Shown here one piece after another: positions 1 to 11,009 of a stretch of 64,000 nt of DNA. Numbering within the stretch: the first letter of the stretch is position 1; each line of letters begins with the position of its first letter. Under the pieces are notes generated by a model. The model worked only from the letters and a program-made list of their open reading frames with translations, had not been told where the DNA came from and made no database searches. The translations under genes and the position numbers were made by a program. Location: NCBI GenBank assembly GCA_030737875.1, contig CM060923.1, forward strand, positions 36,138,501 to 36,202,500. Reading direction: 5' to 3'. This stretch comes from Allium sativum (lineage: Eukaryota; Streptophyta; Magnoliopsida; Asparagales; Amaryllidaceae).

Positions 1-684
1 TGGAATAGAGAATCCTCTTCGGTAGAGCACCCCATTCTGAATGTTATATCGAGCTGACTTTCGGGTGAGTACTCGTCTTTCCTTGTAGCGATCTGGGAGG
101 ATTTCATGCTGTAAGCAGCTCTTGATCGGCGTCATCCAAGACTCGGGATCAGTCTCCGTCGTTGCTACCGCATCAATCTGCATCTGATTGATGCTTGGAG
201 AGTCAAGCACTTTGACTGGGACTTAGCCCATGAGTTGTGCATCTTCGGAGCTTGTCACTTTGGCTAGAGAGCCAGTCTTTTTGTTTTGTCCTCAAGGGAT
301 GTGCGTGATGATGTAGTGGTCGAAGTTAGTGAACAGCTCGTGGACCTGACCAAGATAGGGAGCGAGGCGTACCCCCTTGGCTTGATATTCTCCCTACACC
401 CGGCGTACGATGAGTTGTGAGTCGGAGTAGATCTGGATAGACTTGATGTTAAGTTCGATCACAATTCGGAGCCCAGCAATCAAGGCTTCGTACTTTGCAT
501 CGTTGTTGGTAGCAGGAAAGTCAAGTTTCAAATCATAGCATATCGAGCGTTCCTCGCGGGTGATGAGAACGATTTCGACGCCAGAACAATGATTGTTGGA
601 GGATCCATCCACAAAAAGCTTCCACTTAATGTTAGGAGTCTCGATGTTTTCCGATGGAGAATCTTCTGGAGTGGTGAACTGCAC
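1..684 (-). pseudogene. Tat element second RNase H (aRH) and linker toward integrase
   Basis: The open stretch at 394-684 reads as an RNase HI fold: FVDGSS with the first catalytic Asp, then NNDAKYEALIAGL with the Glu, then IYSDSQLIV with the next Asp, so three of the acidic residues are present. An in-frame stop follows immediately at about 391-393. Beyond it, on the same strand, degenerate reading gives EYQAKG, then a stretch resembling the ILHDRY/LPDRYKERR and NGVLYRRGFS motifs that in Tat elements join this domain to the integrase zinc finger. The integrase core itself is not in the window. The domain acts on RNA:DNA hybrids during reverse transcription in functional relatives. This copy is inactive because of stops. 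Confidence 0.75.
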
Positions 685-699
685 TGTGAAAACTATGAG

Positions 700-1203
700 G
701 GCTTGCCCGAGGATGGCTCAACTGGGGATGAATGTGATCTCGAATTGGCTCAGTTCTACGTTACATTTCAGGAGTTGTCCAGATGCCTTAGGTCGATGCA
801 AGACCTGTCGTAGCAGTTGATCAGTGAAGACTCTGATTTGATGGGACTGAAAATAGGGCCTCAGCTTCCGGGAGGAGATCAGCAGACAGTAGGCTAACTT
901 CTCGATCTTCGGATAGTTCTTTTCTACTCCTGTTAGTCTCTTGTTGATATTGTAAATGGACCATTGGGCATGATCCTCAATGCGCACAATTGCTGAGTGG
1001 ATTGCGTGCATAGAAACAACCAAACAGATATATAGGTCCTTGTGATCCACGGGCTTGGACAAGATATGTGGTCACTCTAAGTGATGCAGTAAGTCCTGCA
1101 ATGTGGCAACACATTCCAGTGTCCATGTGAAGTTGCGCTTCCCTTTCCTGAGCAAGTCGAAAAAAGGAATGCATTTCTTTGTAGTTTTGGAGATGAATCG
1201 ACA
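700..1203 (-). pseudogene. Tat element first RNase H and RT connection region, broken
   Basis: The longest open piece (718-1062) contains LTGVEKNYPKIEKLAYCLL followed by RPYFQSHQIRVFTDQ and FEITFIPS. This matches the retroviral-type RNase H/connection segment of Ty3/gypsy polymerases, where YPxxEKLALALV and VxTDxPL are conserved. It lies directly downstream of the RT in the element's orientation and upstream of the second RNase H. The part at 1063-1203 can be followed only by changing frame, so it has several indels. Identification rests on motif order and neighbours. Confidence 0.6.
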
Positions 1204-1737
1204 TTAGGCGACGACTCTCCCGTTTAAACTTTGAACACCTTTGATGCTCCGAGGGGCTTGGATGTCCAAGATAGCTTTAATCTTACCTGGATTGGCTTCG
1301 ATGCCCCATGAGTTGACAATGAAGCCCAAGAATTTCCCCGACGCAGCGCCGAAGGAGCATTTCAAGGGATTGAGCTTTATGCCATATTTGTGGAGGACAC
1401 CGAACATTCCGGCGAGGTCGCTGACATGGTCGTTCGACACCCTCGTTTTTACTAGTATCATCCACATAGACCTCCATGAATCTCCCGATATGGTCCTCAA
1501 ACACGTGTTTGACTAGTCGTTGGTAGGTGGCTCCGGCATTCTTTAGGCCGAAGGGCATGACGACATAATTGTACAACCGGAGGTCGGATATGATGGAAGT
1601 ATGATCCTGGTTTGGAAGATACACTGGAATCTAATTGTATCCCGAGTACAGATCCATGAAGGACAGGAGCTGGTAGCTGGCTGTCGAATCAACAAGCTGG
1701 TCGATCTTCGGGAGTGGGAAGCTGTCTTTGGAGCATG
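1204..1737 (-). pseudogene. Tat element reverse transcriptase, C-terminal half
   Basis: In the element's orientation the sequence starts with KDSFPLPKIDQLVDST and FMDLYSGYN (about 1631-1735), then YNYVVMPFGLKNAGATYQR and MEVYVDD (1283-1624). YVDD is the polymerase active-site motif and is intact. KYGIKLNPLKCSFG and KFLGFIV follow (1204-1500). These are the central and C-terminal RT blocks of a Ty3/gypsy polymerase. At least two frame changes separate them. The N-terminal RT blocks are found 2.7 kb away at 4473 onward, because an element inserted between the Lys and Ala codons of the LNKACxKDSFPLP motif. Confidence 0.85.
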
Positions 1738-1742
1738 CTTTA

Positions 1743-4467
1743 TGAAATGACCCAAACTTCCCTGATACGGGAAAGCGCGAATTGAGTTGAGAACACGACG
1801 AATCAAAACACAAACAATAGAATATTTCATTGCGATTACAACAATTATATTAGAGTACAAGAATATATCAGAGTACGAATAAATATTACACAGCGGAAAA
1901 TAATATCAGAGATTAAAATACATAGCAGCAGAAATTTAAAACGTATAAATACATCAACTAACACAACTGAAAGGAATACACGGATACAAAGCTTTCCGAA
2001 TATAGCTCCAGCTGTAATCCAGGATCCACAGAAAAGAAATATTTTCGAAAACCAAAACTACAAGACACCCGTCTGGAAATTATGGGCACCCAGAGTCTAG
2101 GTAGAAACAATAAACTCCGACTCATTCATGGGACTAGTGTGAGAACTAAAACAGTTATTAGATCTTTACTTTGAAAGTTGGGAAATCATGGGACCACACC
2201 GTATAACATGGAACGGGTTTACTCCACATGAATACTAGTTTAAAACATAAAACAACGCAATGCTTTTTGGAAAATGAAGCTATTATAAGACTCAGGTCCC
2301 ATCACATAATGCAACGCAAGCCGGAGGATAAAGGTTTCCCTTATGAATATGTAACGCTCATCACGGCCTGTCAACCCATCAGTTGACATACAACTAAATA
2401 TTAGGATTAATGTATGTCAAATATCATCCCAATATCCGTGTGGGGTTTTCAAACAACAACGATCGATTTAAATAAATCATTGGTTATTAAATTTAACTAA
2501 TTCAAATTCGGTATGAATTATTTTTCTAGTTAACCAATTTTACTGTTTAAATTATAAATAGATATTTATAATTTAATTCCAACTATCACAATAATATTAA
2601 CATTATTCTTAATATGTTAAACATCACATCACAAATCACCAAATCATCCGTATAAATAAATACTCAACTGCCCCAATGCCATTTACGGCACCATAAGTGG
2701 TCATTCGCGGAGTATGAAATCCAAGTGTCGGTAATATCCATTCATCGCTTCCAATTTATGTGATTTGTTCGAATTCGAGTGTTGAACTCCATAAAATAGA
2801 ACTCCATACAACAGATAAAAATCTATACTGGCAATTTTTATATATTTACAATTATAAAATAAGTTAAATAACTGTACAAAATTTTAGTGACAGAATTCTC
2901 ACTTTGGGTTTCACTCCGTCATTCTTTATTTCTAAATTGTTTTAATAAAATTAAACAATAGTTTAATTTTATTAGAATTTCCTCTATTTCCATTCTGGTC
3001 AGTTCCATTGCATAGTGTTCATAGCTGCGAATCTAACACAACTTGAATCATCGGATTTGGACCTTGTATGGAGAAGATATGAGTGTTTATATGTTAATGA
3101 CATTATGGAGATAATTAATTATATAATTAATTAATTAAACTAAACTAATCCTACCCCTTCTCCTTTCTGTTGAATGACGAACAACCAAACCCAATTTTCG
3201 ATTTGAAAATCTCCACTTCGCTACTGCCTGGGATGATCGGAGCACAATCAGATGTGCCCACGCCACTCGCCGTCGCTTGCTCCGCCTCCGGCCTCGACCT
3301 CGCCACACTCGGTGGCCTCAGCACTTCGGGATTCATGCCCAAAGGCACGAACTTCAGGCTCGAAATTCTTGCTCCATCTTTCGTGAGAAACGTTCTTGCT
3401 CATATGGATCGGAAGAGGGAGAAAATCTATACAATTTTCTCTTCTGAACCACCGTCTAATTTGCAGTGGATTGGACGTGATTGAAGGAGGAAATTTCGAG
3501 CTTTTTCCACCTTTAATTCGATGATGACTGTGTATTTGAGCATAGGGTTAGGGTTGTGGAGATTTAGGGCTTTTATAATTACTTATATTATTATTTTATT
3601 TCCAATATTAGCGGTTTATTAGTCCGAACTCCGAATCAAACTCAATGACTGTCCCCCCAGCTAATTACCCCCATTTCGGGCACAATGGAATACGTTTCGT
3701 AAGCCAATTCGACTGTTTCGATCAGTTTTTCTTTAAATTAAAATATAAATCAATATATGTTGAATTTAAACGTACATTTTAATTTGCTAGAGCCACATAT
3801 TAACACCAAAAATTACTGAAAAATAAACCTAGCTATGTTTTGATGATACAGTCCTAACAAAAATAATTTCATTGGATTTGGAGGCCGCTTGAAAAAGGGC
3901 CATTTTCCAGTCGATTAAATTTAAATTGAAATTGACAAAACACGTTTAAATTTACCATGCTCACATATTAATTCCAAAAATTATGGAATTTTAAATATAG
4001 TAATAATTTGATATTCTGGATCCAACAAAAGTGGTTTCATCGAAAATAGAGGCCGTCTACAAAATGGCTATTTTTAAGGGATATAAATATATTTAATATA
4101 TATATATATAAATTCCATAGCTATTTTTTAAATTTTAAACTGGACATATCTTTCAATTTATATTATGAAATCTCAGTTTCTTACATTCATTAGAAAGATA
4201 TAATTAAATAGATTCCAAGGTTTCTTGTTTTACTGAAATCCGATTTATTTTTAATTCTGTACATTCATTTCAAATTTAAAATCGAATTTTCAAACTACCA
4301 CGCCATTTCAGGCTTGTTTTATAATTAATATAAATTTATACGTTCTAACTTCGATTTAAATAAATTTTTGGCCTTTATTATTTAAAATAAATAGTTTTAA
4401 ATATTCAAAACTCGTTAAAATAGCTAAAATAAATTTTAAATTGGTTCAGGAACCTCGGGTTGTTACA
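1743..4467 (-). mobile_element. 2.7-kb non-coding LTR-like element (solo LTR?) splitting the Tat RT
   Basis: The left end begins TGAAATGACCC and the right end finishes GGGTTGTTACA, so on the minus strand it runs TGTAACAACCC to TCATTTCA. The flanks are CTTTA (1738-1742) and ATTTG (4468-4472). Each differs by one base from CTTTG, which is what the RT frame predicts for the empty site, so this is a 5-bp target duplication with one mutation in each copy. The minus-strand start is clearly similar to the start of the element at 59815. There is a GC-rich block at about 3230-3480. I see no gag or pol motifs. A 104-residue open frame at 3170-3484 lies in this GC-rich block and shows no domain I recognise. 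A solo LTR or a non-autonomous element are both possible. Confidence 0.7.
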
Positions 4468-4472
4468 ATTTG

Positions 4473-5055
4473 TTTAAGTCTAAGAGGTCGACACATGTTT
4501 GCCACTTGTCGTTTGCTTTCTTGACCAGGGCTAGGTTGGAGACCCGTTCGGGGTAAAAGGTGTCACGGATAAAGCCGTTATCAAGAAGCCTATCCACTTA
4601 CTCTCTAAGTGCAGCTGATATTTCGGTTCCTAAGATTCGATGCTTCTGTTTGACTTGAAGTTGCCAGGGGTCGATATTGAGCATGTGACAAGTGATTCCT
4701 GGATCAATGGCACATATGTTGGAATGGGTCCAAGCAAACACGTCGAGATTAACTCTTAAGAATTACACAAGCTCTACTTTTATAGCAGGGTGGAGTTGCG
4801 ATCCAACTTTCAAGACTTTTGTCGTGTCGTCGGGGATGATCGGAACATCCACCGTCGGTTCTACCAGGGTAGCCCTCTCGAGATCAGGCTCTTTGTCTTC
4901 CCTCCGATCGAGATCGTCAGAAAGATGGCAGTGGAGCCTAAGCCAGGACTTAGACACCTTTGATTGCTATGCGGAGATGATCTTGGCGCAAGAAGGTGGA
5001 GGCACTGTCTTGCGTTTTTCCTTATTGTGCGCGTTCATCCACTCCGTCAGGTAGC
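4473..5055 (-). pseudogene. Tat element PR-RT linker and RT N-terminal half
   Basis: On the minus strand, 4763-4957 reads LDRREDKEPDLERATLVEP and then VLKVGSQL, the acidic linker that precedes RT in Tat elements. About 4473-4620 reads LLDNGFIRDTFYPERVSNLA and then VDLLDLNK, which corresponds to the conserved RT blocks around GFIREVxYPxWLANVVxVKK and CVDFTDLNK. The reading stops at the element inserted at 1743-4467 and resumes at 1737 in the next codon. Frames are interrupted in between, so it is not translatable as one piece. Confidence 0.75.
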
Positions 5056-5071
5056 AATCTCTTGCGGTTGA

Positions 5072-5854
5072 TTAGTCGTCCTTGATTGTGTCGATCACAT
5101 TTTCTGTAGGAAATTTCATGAGAAGAGACCATGTAGACATGCAGACTTTAAACTCTACGTGGAAAGGACGCCCAAAGAAGACGTTATACGGAGAGATGAC
5201 GTCGATGACCACGAAGGTAAGGATTAAGACCCGGTTCCGATCCCCTTCTCTGAATTCTACTAGGAGGTTGATCATTCCCACGGGTTGGTTGGAAGAACCG
5301 TTGAAGTCGTGGATGGTAGCACAGCAGGGGTTCAGGTCTTTGGCCTCTAGTTTCATTTGTTCGTAGACCTCTTTAAAGGTGATGTTGAGCAAGCTTCCTG
5401 AATCGATTAGGATTCTTCGAACAAAGGTGAAGCCAAATTGAGCAGAGATGATGAGAGGGTCCATGGTTGGGGTTTCAATTACCGTAGATTCCCTTTCGCG
5501 GAAAACGATATCGTCTCGCATCGTGTTCTTGAGCTTGGCAGGGGAAGATTCGTCCATAGTAGAGCATGCTTCGTAGCTGGCATGCTTGATAGAGTTGGTA
5601 TATTCCTCCATCTTTTGGAAGCTCTCGTGTGTGGGGTGAGGTCCACCACATATAGTATTGATAACGATGCCATGGGGACTTCGGACGGACGACCGTGGGG
5701 CGGCATTAGTAGGAGGGAGAGAAGGCGTTGAGGGGCCCGCGACTGCTTCAGAAGAAGCAGGATCCTGAATGTACTGCTCTAGGCATTTCTCCTGAATAAG
5801 ATTTTCGATCGCATCCTTGAGGTGGCGACGGTCGTTAGTATTGTTCCCATACAT
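5072..5854 (-). pseudogene. Tat element gag-pol linker and aspartic protease
   Basis: This 260-codon open stretch is the longest intact coding piece of the Tat element. Near its start is RHLKDAIENLIQEKCLEQYI, the segment that follows the gag zinc knuckle in Tat elements, then INTICGGPHP, which is also typical. The protease core follows: RRILIDSGSLLNITF with the catalytic Asp-Ser-Gly, FNGSSNQPVGMINLLVEF, and FVVIDVISPYNVFFGRPF, which is the characteristic YNxxLGRP strand. It ends with LLMKFPT. In relatives this enzyme cuts the Gag-Pol polyprotein. The first Met is internal to the ancestral polyprotein, so the start is only the edge of the open frame. Confidence 0.85.
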
Positions 5855-5939
5855 GTCATAGAATCTATAATACTTGCCGGAGTTTCTCGTTATCCATGGA
5901 TTCCCGAGTATTGGGCTTCTTGTACTAGTGAGTGTTGAA

Positions 5940-6375
5940 GATTTATAGATAGATTGTATCCATATCTCTATTTAGTGAACTGTATTTCATGTAACTTTGG
6001 TAGCAATTGTGTTTCTTGGGGTCACAAAGTGCTTGATTGTTGCGACCTCCCTCCTTTCCATTGTTTGGCTTGGGCCAGTACGGGGTGTTGGGGTGACTCC
6101 CTTGAGTAGCCCGGTTGCGTCGAGCTTCCTCTTGGGATAGGAATTGTTCAGCCTTTTTGTAGAAAGCTCCCAAAGTCATAGGTTGTCTTCTGTCTATCCA
6201 TGCCCCGGGGTCGGAGTTAATGCAGACACCTTTGGCGACCTGGACAAGGGCCGTGTGAGGTTCCTGATCGTCAACCTCGGTAAGGTTGTGTTGAAGCGCT
6301 CGATGTTGCTCTTAAGGCTTTCTATCGGGCAGTGTCGACCTTTGGGTAAAGCACTCAGAGCAATGGCTTTGGGCC
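5940..6375 (-). pseudogene. Tat element gag, C-terminal part
   Basis: Minus-strand reading gives ESLKSNIERFNTTLP at about 6290-6335, matching the ESLRxYxxRFN motif of the retrotransposon gag family. MTLGAFYKKAEQFLSQEEAR follows (5943-6179), matching the KPxTLxDFxxKAExFIxxEE segment. Two stops lie between them. The pieces lie in the expected order between the gag core (7267-7650) and the protease (5072-5854). The stretch is separated from the gag core by about 0.9 kb of unrelated DNA. Confidence 0.6.
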
Positions 6376-7266
6376 ACTACAATTTAATGGCACCATTTCA
6401 GCGACCGCACATCAGAAATAATCCACAACAAATTAAAAAAAATAAGGATCTCTATCCACAGCAAATCGTGACTCCAACTTAAACAGTGAATCAACGACAG
6501 CGACAACTCCAATTGATGTTCCATTCTTCGATGACAACTCGACCGCGATGACGTTAGGTTTCTTCGGGTTTTTCTCCAACTTCCTTCAACACAACTAAGG
6601 CATAGTTAGAAGTGGATGTATTTGATTGTTCTGTTATTTTCATGTGTTCGCTACTTAATTTAATTCCTGCTGGCTTTCTTAAAATTGAAACCATGAAAGG
6701 TACTTAATTTACAATTTTCAGTTTCTCATCCCTGTTTAGAAATTTGGCAAATTGTTTACCATACATATATGTTTACTTTTATGTACGTTAAGTTATCCAA
6801 TCAACTAAACAACAACTGACCAATTTGTAATTTAATGTTTATATGAAACTCAAATATTTCGATTTCTATTTCCTAAGTTTAAGCAAGTTATACTATTGCT
6901 ATTTATAAGTAGTTAATACTGATTTTGTGGTAGAATTCGAATTATTGTTATAGGTAGAGTTTGCATCTTACTATGTACACCTAAAAAATCCCCTTAAAAT
7001 TGTCCATTTTTTTAGGTTTCAATCAAAATAAACTGCTTATTGTCGCTCATTGAGATCAACAACATGTTAACTATATTAAGAAGATTTGAATCTTATTCGT
7101 TACAATCGACAACAACTTCCTGATTATAATACATGATGATTTTCAATTTGCTGCTGATGAGATAGATTTTTTTTGGGGCCTAATTGTAGGTAAGTAATAT
7201 ATAATGGATAACAAACCACGTAAAAGTTTTACTTGTTTTTTGTGTCCCTCTCGATTTTTTTAGGAT
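6376..7266 (+). other. About 0.9 kb of non-coding DNA interrupting Tat gag, CACTACAA at one edge
   Basis: The gag reading stops at about 6376 and its preceding block resumes at about 7267. The intervening DNA is AT-rich and has no retroelement motif. Its left edge reads CACTACAATTTAATGGCACC. This resembles the terminus of a CACTA DNA transposon, and short CGAC/GCGAC motifs follow within 200 bases as in subterminal repeats. No matching TTGTAGTG end is visible at the right edge, so a truncated CACTA element is only a possibility. Both boundaries are approximate. Confidence 0.4.
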
Positions 7267-7650
7267 TTAGTTAACGATGACAGTGTTAGTACAAGGACCT
7301 TGGTTTTGAGTTTGGGGTATCATAACATCTAGGATCGACCCTGCTGTCGGGCCCAAGTAGAGGTTGGAGAGAGTGAGAGAGTTCTTCGGCGTAGGGACGT
7401 GCATCCTGAACTGTCTAACCATCTCGGTTACCAGCTGGTCAAAGTTGCTGATGGAATCGAGTGGAAGGCGGGTGAAACAAAGCAAGGTTGTGCCTTCTAG
7501 AAAGACTAGAAAGCATTTACATTTGACTACATCTGTCGCCTGGCTGGATTCCATGTTCCATTTGTAGCAGTTAGAAAAGCACACGGGTTGTGGTTCCCCC
7601 ATGGGCTGTAAGCTATAGCATGTTGAAGCATCATGGCCATTTGGCATCGT
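7267..7650 (-). pseudogene. Tat element gag core
   Basis: The 126-codon frame reads ATDVVKCKCFLVFLEGTTLL, then LPLDSISNFDQLVTEMVRQF, then KNSLTLSNL. This is the alternating hydrophobic pattern of the retrotransposon gag (capsid) domain, where LPxxSIxSFxxLxxxFxxxF is conserved. The Trp usually found after the LEGxAxxW position is replaced here (LCF). Downstream sequence in the frame (7267-7340) no longer matches gag well and may already be inserted DNA. In living relatives the protein forms the virus-like particle core. Confidence 0.6.
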
Positions 7651-8455
7651 GCACGACCCGTGCGAAGGGATTATGTCTCAATTGGGTTTCCCCAACATCG
7701 TTGGCGTTCCTTTGCATGTTCCTCATGATTGTTCGGATCATTACGGGGAGATATGTCGGCTGAACATTCTCTATTGGGATCCAGCGGACGTCGCCTATGG
7801 TGGATATCATGCTCATCCTCATCCATGTCATCGTCACTGTTGACCTGGTTCTGGTATTATTGATGAGGTTGAGCGGTTGGCGTATATTCTGATCAGGTAA
7901 GACTTGGGCATGTTGGGTTGCTGGACGCGTAGTTCCCAATTTAAAGCGGTGACAGTTGGGTTCCATTGAGGAGGGGGTCGGTTACTCGGGCCTGGCTCAT
8001 CATTGATAACCAATCGGGAATGATCGTGTTGATGCATTCCTTCGCTGGTGGTGGTTCTATTAACGTTACCATTGGTATTTGTGTGGGTATTAGTGCAGGT
8101 AGAGGCATTTGTATCAAGAGTGGACCTACTTCTTTGGCTTCGACCCCCGAGTTTCGTAAGATGCACTTTCCAAAGAGGTGTGTCACGCGTGAACGCGATT
8201 CTGTGCAAGCTGGATTTGTGCGACGAGGCGATGACTCTCCTAGAGCTGACGCATAAGGTCGATGTAGTTTTTCAACGCGTCATTGAGCTCTATAGATCTG
8301 TTTTCCAGTCCCTTATTGAGCGCGTAGATATGCCCCTGAATTGCCGGAGCATCGTGGTCCGTAGGAAGAAGGACGTCTGCATCAGTCGGATTAGTCGCCG
8401 ATTGAGGTTGTTGAGTAAAAGCAGCTTCAGTTGTTGTCGAAGTTCTGATCATCAA
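7651..8455 (-). pseudogene. Tat element gag N-terminal region, low-complexity and frameshifted
   Basis: Several overlapping minus-strand frames cover this stretch (8240-8455, 7834-8208, 7631-7966). The first gives a 71-residue piece ending KGLENRSIELNDALKNYIDL, which could be a helix. The rest is rich in Asn, Thr, Pro and His, as Tat gag N-termini often are. I recognise no domain. The assignment rests on position, between the putative primer-binding site (about 8567-8586) and the gag core. ATG 8453-8455 is a plausible but unproven start. Confidence 0.4.
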
Positions 8456-8566
8456 GTTCTTTGCTCACTTAACCATCGTAAGCGGACTCGAGCATTAGCT
8501 TAGGAAGAAACCTGAGTAGCGCGACGAAGCCGAAATGGGAATGTGCGACAAAGATGCGAGTCGAGT

Positions 8567-8586
8567 CCCTCTCAATGAAAGCACCA
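8567..8586 (-). promoter_or_regulatory. Putative primer-binding site of the Tat element
   Basis: On the minus strand TGGTGCTTTCATTGAGAGGG lies just inside the presumed LTR end. The same kind of TGGTGCTTTCATTGAGAG sequence follows the 5' LTR in other plant Tat elements that I recall. The complementary tRNA was not verified. Confidence 0.4.
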
Positions 8587-8592
8587 CAATAT

Positions 8593-9585
8593 TGATGACA
8601 AAAAATGTCATAACACCCAAAGATTCTTCGTTACTTAGAGAATTATGTTTCGATAGGAAAGTAAGTGCAGAAAGCAGTAAATAATATAATAGATTTATAG
8701 TGGTTCGGTCTCGTGAGGGGAATATGCCCACTTTGAAGGAGTTCACTGATATTTTATTCGTAACAATGAACTACAAGCTATGAACATCATCCAGGCATTT
8801 AATTACAAGTATTTCCAAGTAATTTGGAGTCATAGTTGTCATGTATCTGTCATGGGAAAAAGTGATTTTTGTACTTCTTCTTCCTCAATCACTAAGCTAG
8901 CATTAATGAGTTCTTGGAGCTCTCAAGAGATGTCAAATCAACAAAAATATAACCCCTTTGAAGTGTAAGGAACGGGGTATTTATGATGGAAGGTTTATGT
9001 GGGAGTATGTAGGATTTGGGGACCACATTGTAGTATTTCGTATCCCTGAGGACCTATACTCGGCATTTTGTCTCCCTCCTATGAAGTAAGCAGAAACTCC
9101 TGTCCCAGGGATACGAGATAATGTATCCCCCAAGGGATATGGTTATCTCGTATCCACAAGGGATACGAGTCTTTCGTATCCCCTGAGGGATATGAGCTCG
9201 TACCCCTTTGGGACATGACGACAAGGAAATTCAGGAGTTTATCTAGAAGGAGTCGACGTTTCTGGTAAAGTGGGGTCCGAAGTGCACAGTGTGGAAGGAT
9301 ACGACATTTTATGGTGAGACGGGAGTCGAGGCTTAGGGTACGAAGTAGAGGGATCCGAAGGATTTATGGTTTGAAGGTTCAGAGATTCGAAGTGCCTTGT
9401 GGATTAGGGCACGAGATGAAGGGACTCGAACCGGGGAGATCCGAAGTTCCTGGTTCGAAGGTGAGGGAGTCGAGGTTCTCCTGGTGGAGAGGGAGTCGAA
9501 CCAAAGCGGTTCGAAAACTTCGGGTATTCGAGGGATTCGAAATGTATATGTTTTAGGGGACTCATAATGCGGGTATTGGGGGACA
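8593..9585 (-). repeat. Probable 5' LTR of the Tat element
   Basis: The limits are inferred. The left edge TGATGACA (8593) sits 6 bases from the putative primer-binding site, and the right edge ends GGGGGACA (9585), giving a TG...CA unit of about 1 kb when read on the minus strand. A TATA-like ATAAATA lies at 8978-8984 on the minus strand. The interior is rich in diverged inverted and direct copies of GGGATACGAG/CTCGTATCCC (about 9030-9230) and of TCGAAG/TTCGAA motifs (about 9310-9545). The second LTR lies outside the window, so the ends cannot be confirmed by comparison. Confidence 0.45.
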
Positions 9586-10004
9586 TGAAATTTATCATAC
9601 GTATTGTTTATCGGAGTTGTGAGGCTTGCGCTTGCGCGATTTCTTTTGTTCTCGAATCATTGGTGTTTTGGCAATACTTCGGATTTTAACGTCACACGAT
9701 GCGTTGAGTCGAGCGTGCTTGGTGTACTTTTGGAAACCAAACCAAAAGACTAGTTAATAATAGTATTAATAGCAAAAAATTAATAATAATTTTGGATTGA
9801 TAACAAAAAATAGCAATATATATTGTTTTACTGATAATAATGAAAATAACAGTAGTATATCACATTACCGCTTCATTGATTAATAATAAATAAACAAGGC
9901 AATTGTAATATACAATATTATCAATGATATTTGATTTCATAAAATATATTTTAGTTTTTCATAGGGTATATGGTTTTATTTTTACTAGTATGGTACAAAA
10001 AATG
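9586..10004. other. AT-rich spacer, no gene seen
   Basis: This lies between the Tat LTR and the copia element. The first 150 bases have moderate GC content and could still belong to the Tat LTR. The rest is runs of AATAAT and TTATTG with no open frame or recognisable motif. Confidence 0.5.
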
Positions 10005-10009
10005 ATTTT

Positions 10010-10186
10010 TGTTGTAATATATATGTTTTCAAGGGTGAATACGTTTAATGCAAGGGACACTATTGTAATTGATGAGACATGTAAAGCCTATAAATAGAGA
10101 GCTTGTGTATGTTGTAAACACATCGAAATGAATAAAAATGTCTGCTCTCTTTTATTTTCTTGTGTTCTTCTTTTTAGTTTATAATA
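10010..10186 (+). repeat. 5' LTR of the copia element, with TATA box
   Basis: 177 bp, starting TGTTGTAATAT and ending TATAATA. The last TA..A differs from the 3' LTR's ACA by one transition. A TATA box, CCTATAAATAG, lies at 10087-10097. The T-rich 3' third contains TTTTATTTTCTTGTG before the end. It differs from the 3' LTR at three positions, all C versus T. Confidence 0.93.
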
Positions 10187-10188
10187 GA

Positions 10189-10199
10189 TTATCAACACG
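10189..10199 (+). promoter_or_regulatory. Putative primer-binding site of the copia element
   Basis: TTATCAACACG follows the 5' LTR after two bases. Many plant copia elements have TTATCAGCACG-type sequences here, thought to pair with part of initiator tRNA-Met. One base differs from that form in this copy. Confidence 0.45.
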
Positions 10200-11009
10200 A
10201 TTTTTATTATTTTAAATCAACAAAATACGATCTTTCTTTTTCTCCGTGCTACGTTATCACTTGCTGTTCAAATATTTGTTTTAATGTTTTTTTTTATGAA
10301 AGAGTATGAACTTTAATCGGTGTACCGTTTCTTTTGCTACACGGTATTACTTTTCTCTTGTGACTAACGGTGCTATTTTTATGTGTTATCTTACCTACTT
10401 ACCCGGTCTACCAATATTCAGGGATATTTTTTTTTTCTTTCCTTTTGCTTTATAAGAACTATCTGCGGTTTTATTTCCGCACAGCAAAAACTCTTAAATA
10501 CAACTCTTTCTTATCTTTCTACTTTCCAAACAAAGGTAAATCGCTGTACTTATTATAAGTCGCTATTTTTTTATCATTCTATCATGGAAATATTTCAGTT
10601 TCACTGTTTATACCAACATATGTGGCAATACGTCCCACCTTGGTTTACTGAAATGTTTCATTATAGAAATGTTTGTGTATCTATTTCTACTTTTGTATTT
10701 TACTAAAATGTTTCATTAGTGAAACACGTCCCTACTTGATTTCGGACTTCAAATGATGCATGGTTTAATGTTGTGGTAGATATTATTGATCTGTATCCTA
10801 TTAATGCATGATTTTTTTTCTTTTACTTTGATAATATTAAACATATATGGCGCATGAGCTCAAAGAAGTATATGATTGATTTTATTCGACAGCAAATTTT
10901 AGTTTCAACAATGAAGTAGCTCATATATAGTTGTTCATTGTCAATACTTTATTTATTTATTTTATCGTACAGTTCATTTAGTGCAAAAAAATTTAATGTA
11001 GTTTGCAAA

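Larger units (their letters stand above)
1..9585 (-). mobile_element. Ty3/gypsy Tat-lineage LTR retrotransposon, decayed, cut by left edge
   Basis: Reading the minus strand from about 9585 leftward gives LTR, primer-binding region, gag, protease, reverse transcriptase, RNase H and then a second RNase H of the archaeal type. That second RNase H placed before integrase is the hallmark of the plant Tat (Ogre/Retand) branch of Ty3/gypsy. Integrase and the 3' LTR would lie left of base 1. All frames are broken, so this is a dead copy. It is interrupted by a non-coding element at 1743-4467 and by an unexplained stretch at about 6376-7266. The order and motifs are seen directly. The lineage call is from family knowledge. 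The exact LTR limits are inferred. Confidence 0.8.

Noticed and set aside
3170..3484. A 104-codon open frame in a GC-rich block
   Set aside because: It lies inside a non-coding LTR-like element, has no recognisable domain, and similar GC-rich blocks with unrelated frames occur in the sister elements.
4692..5054. A 120-codon plus-strand frame
   Set aside because: It is the antisense of the Tat PR-RT linker, which has clear family motifs on the minus strand.
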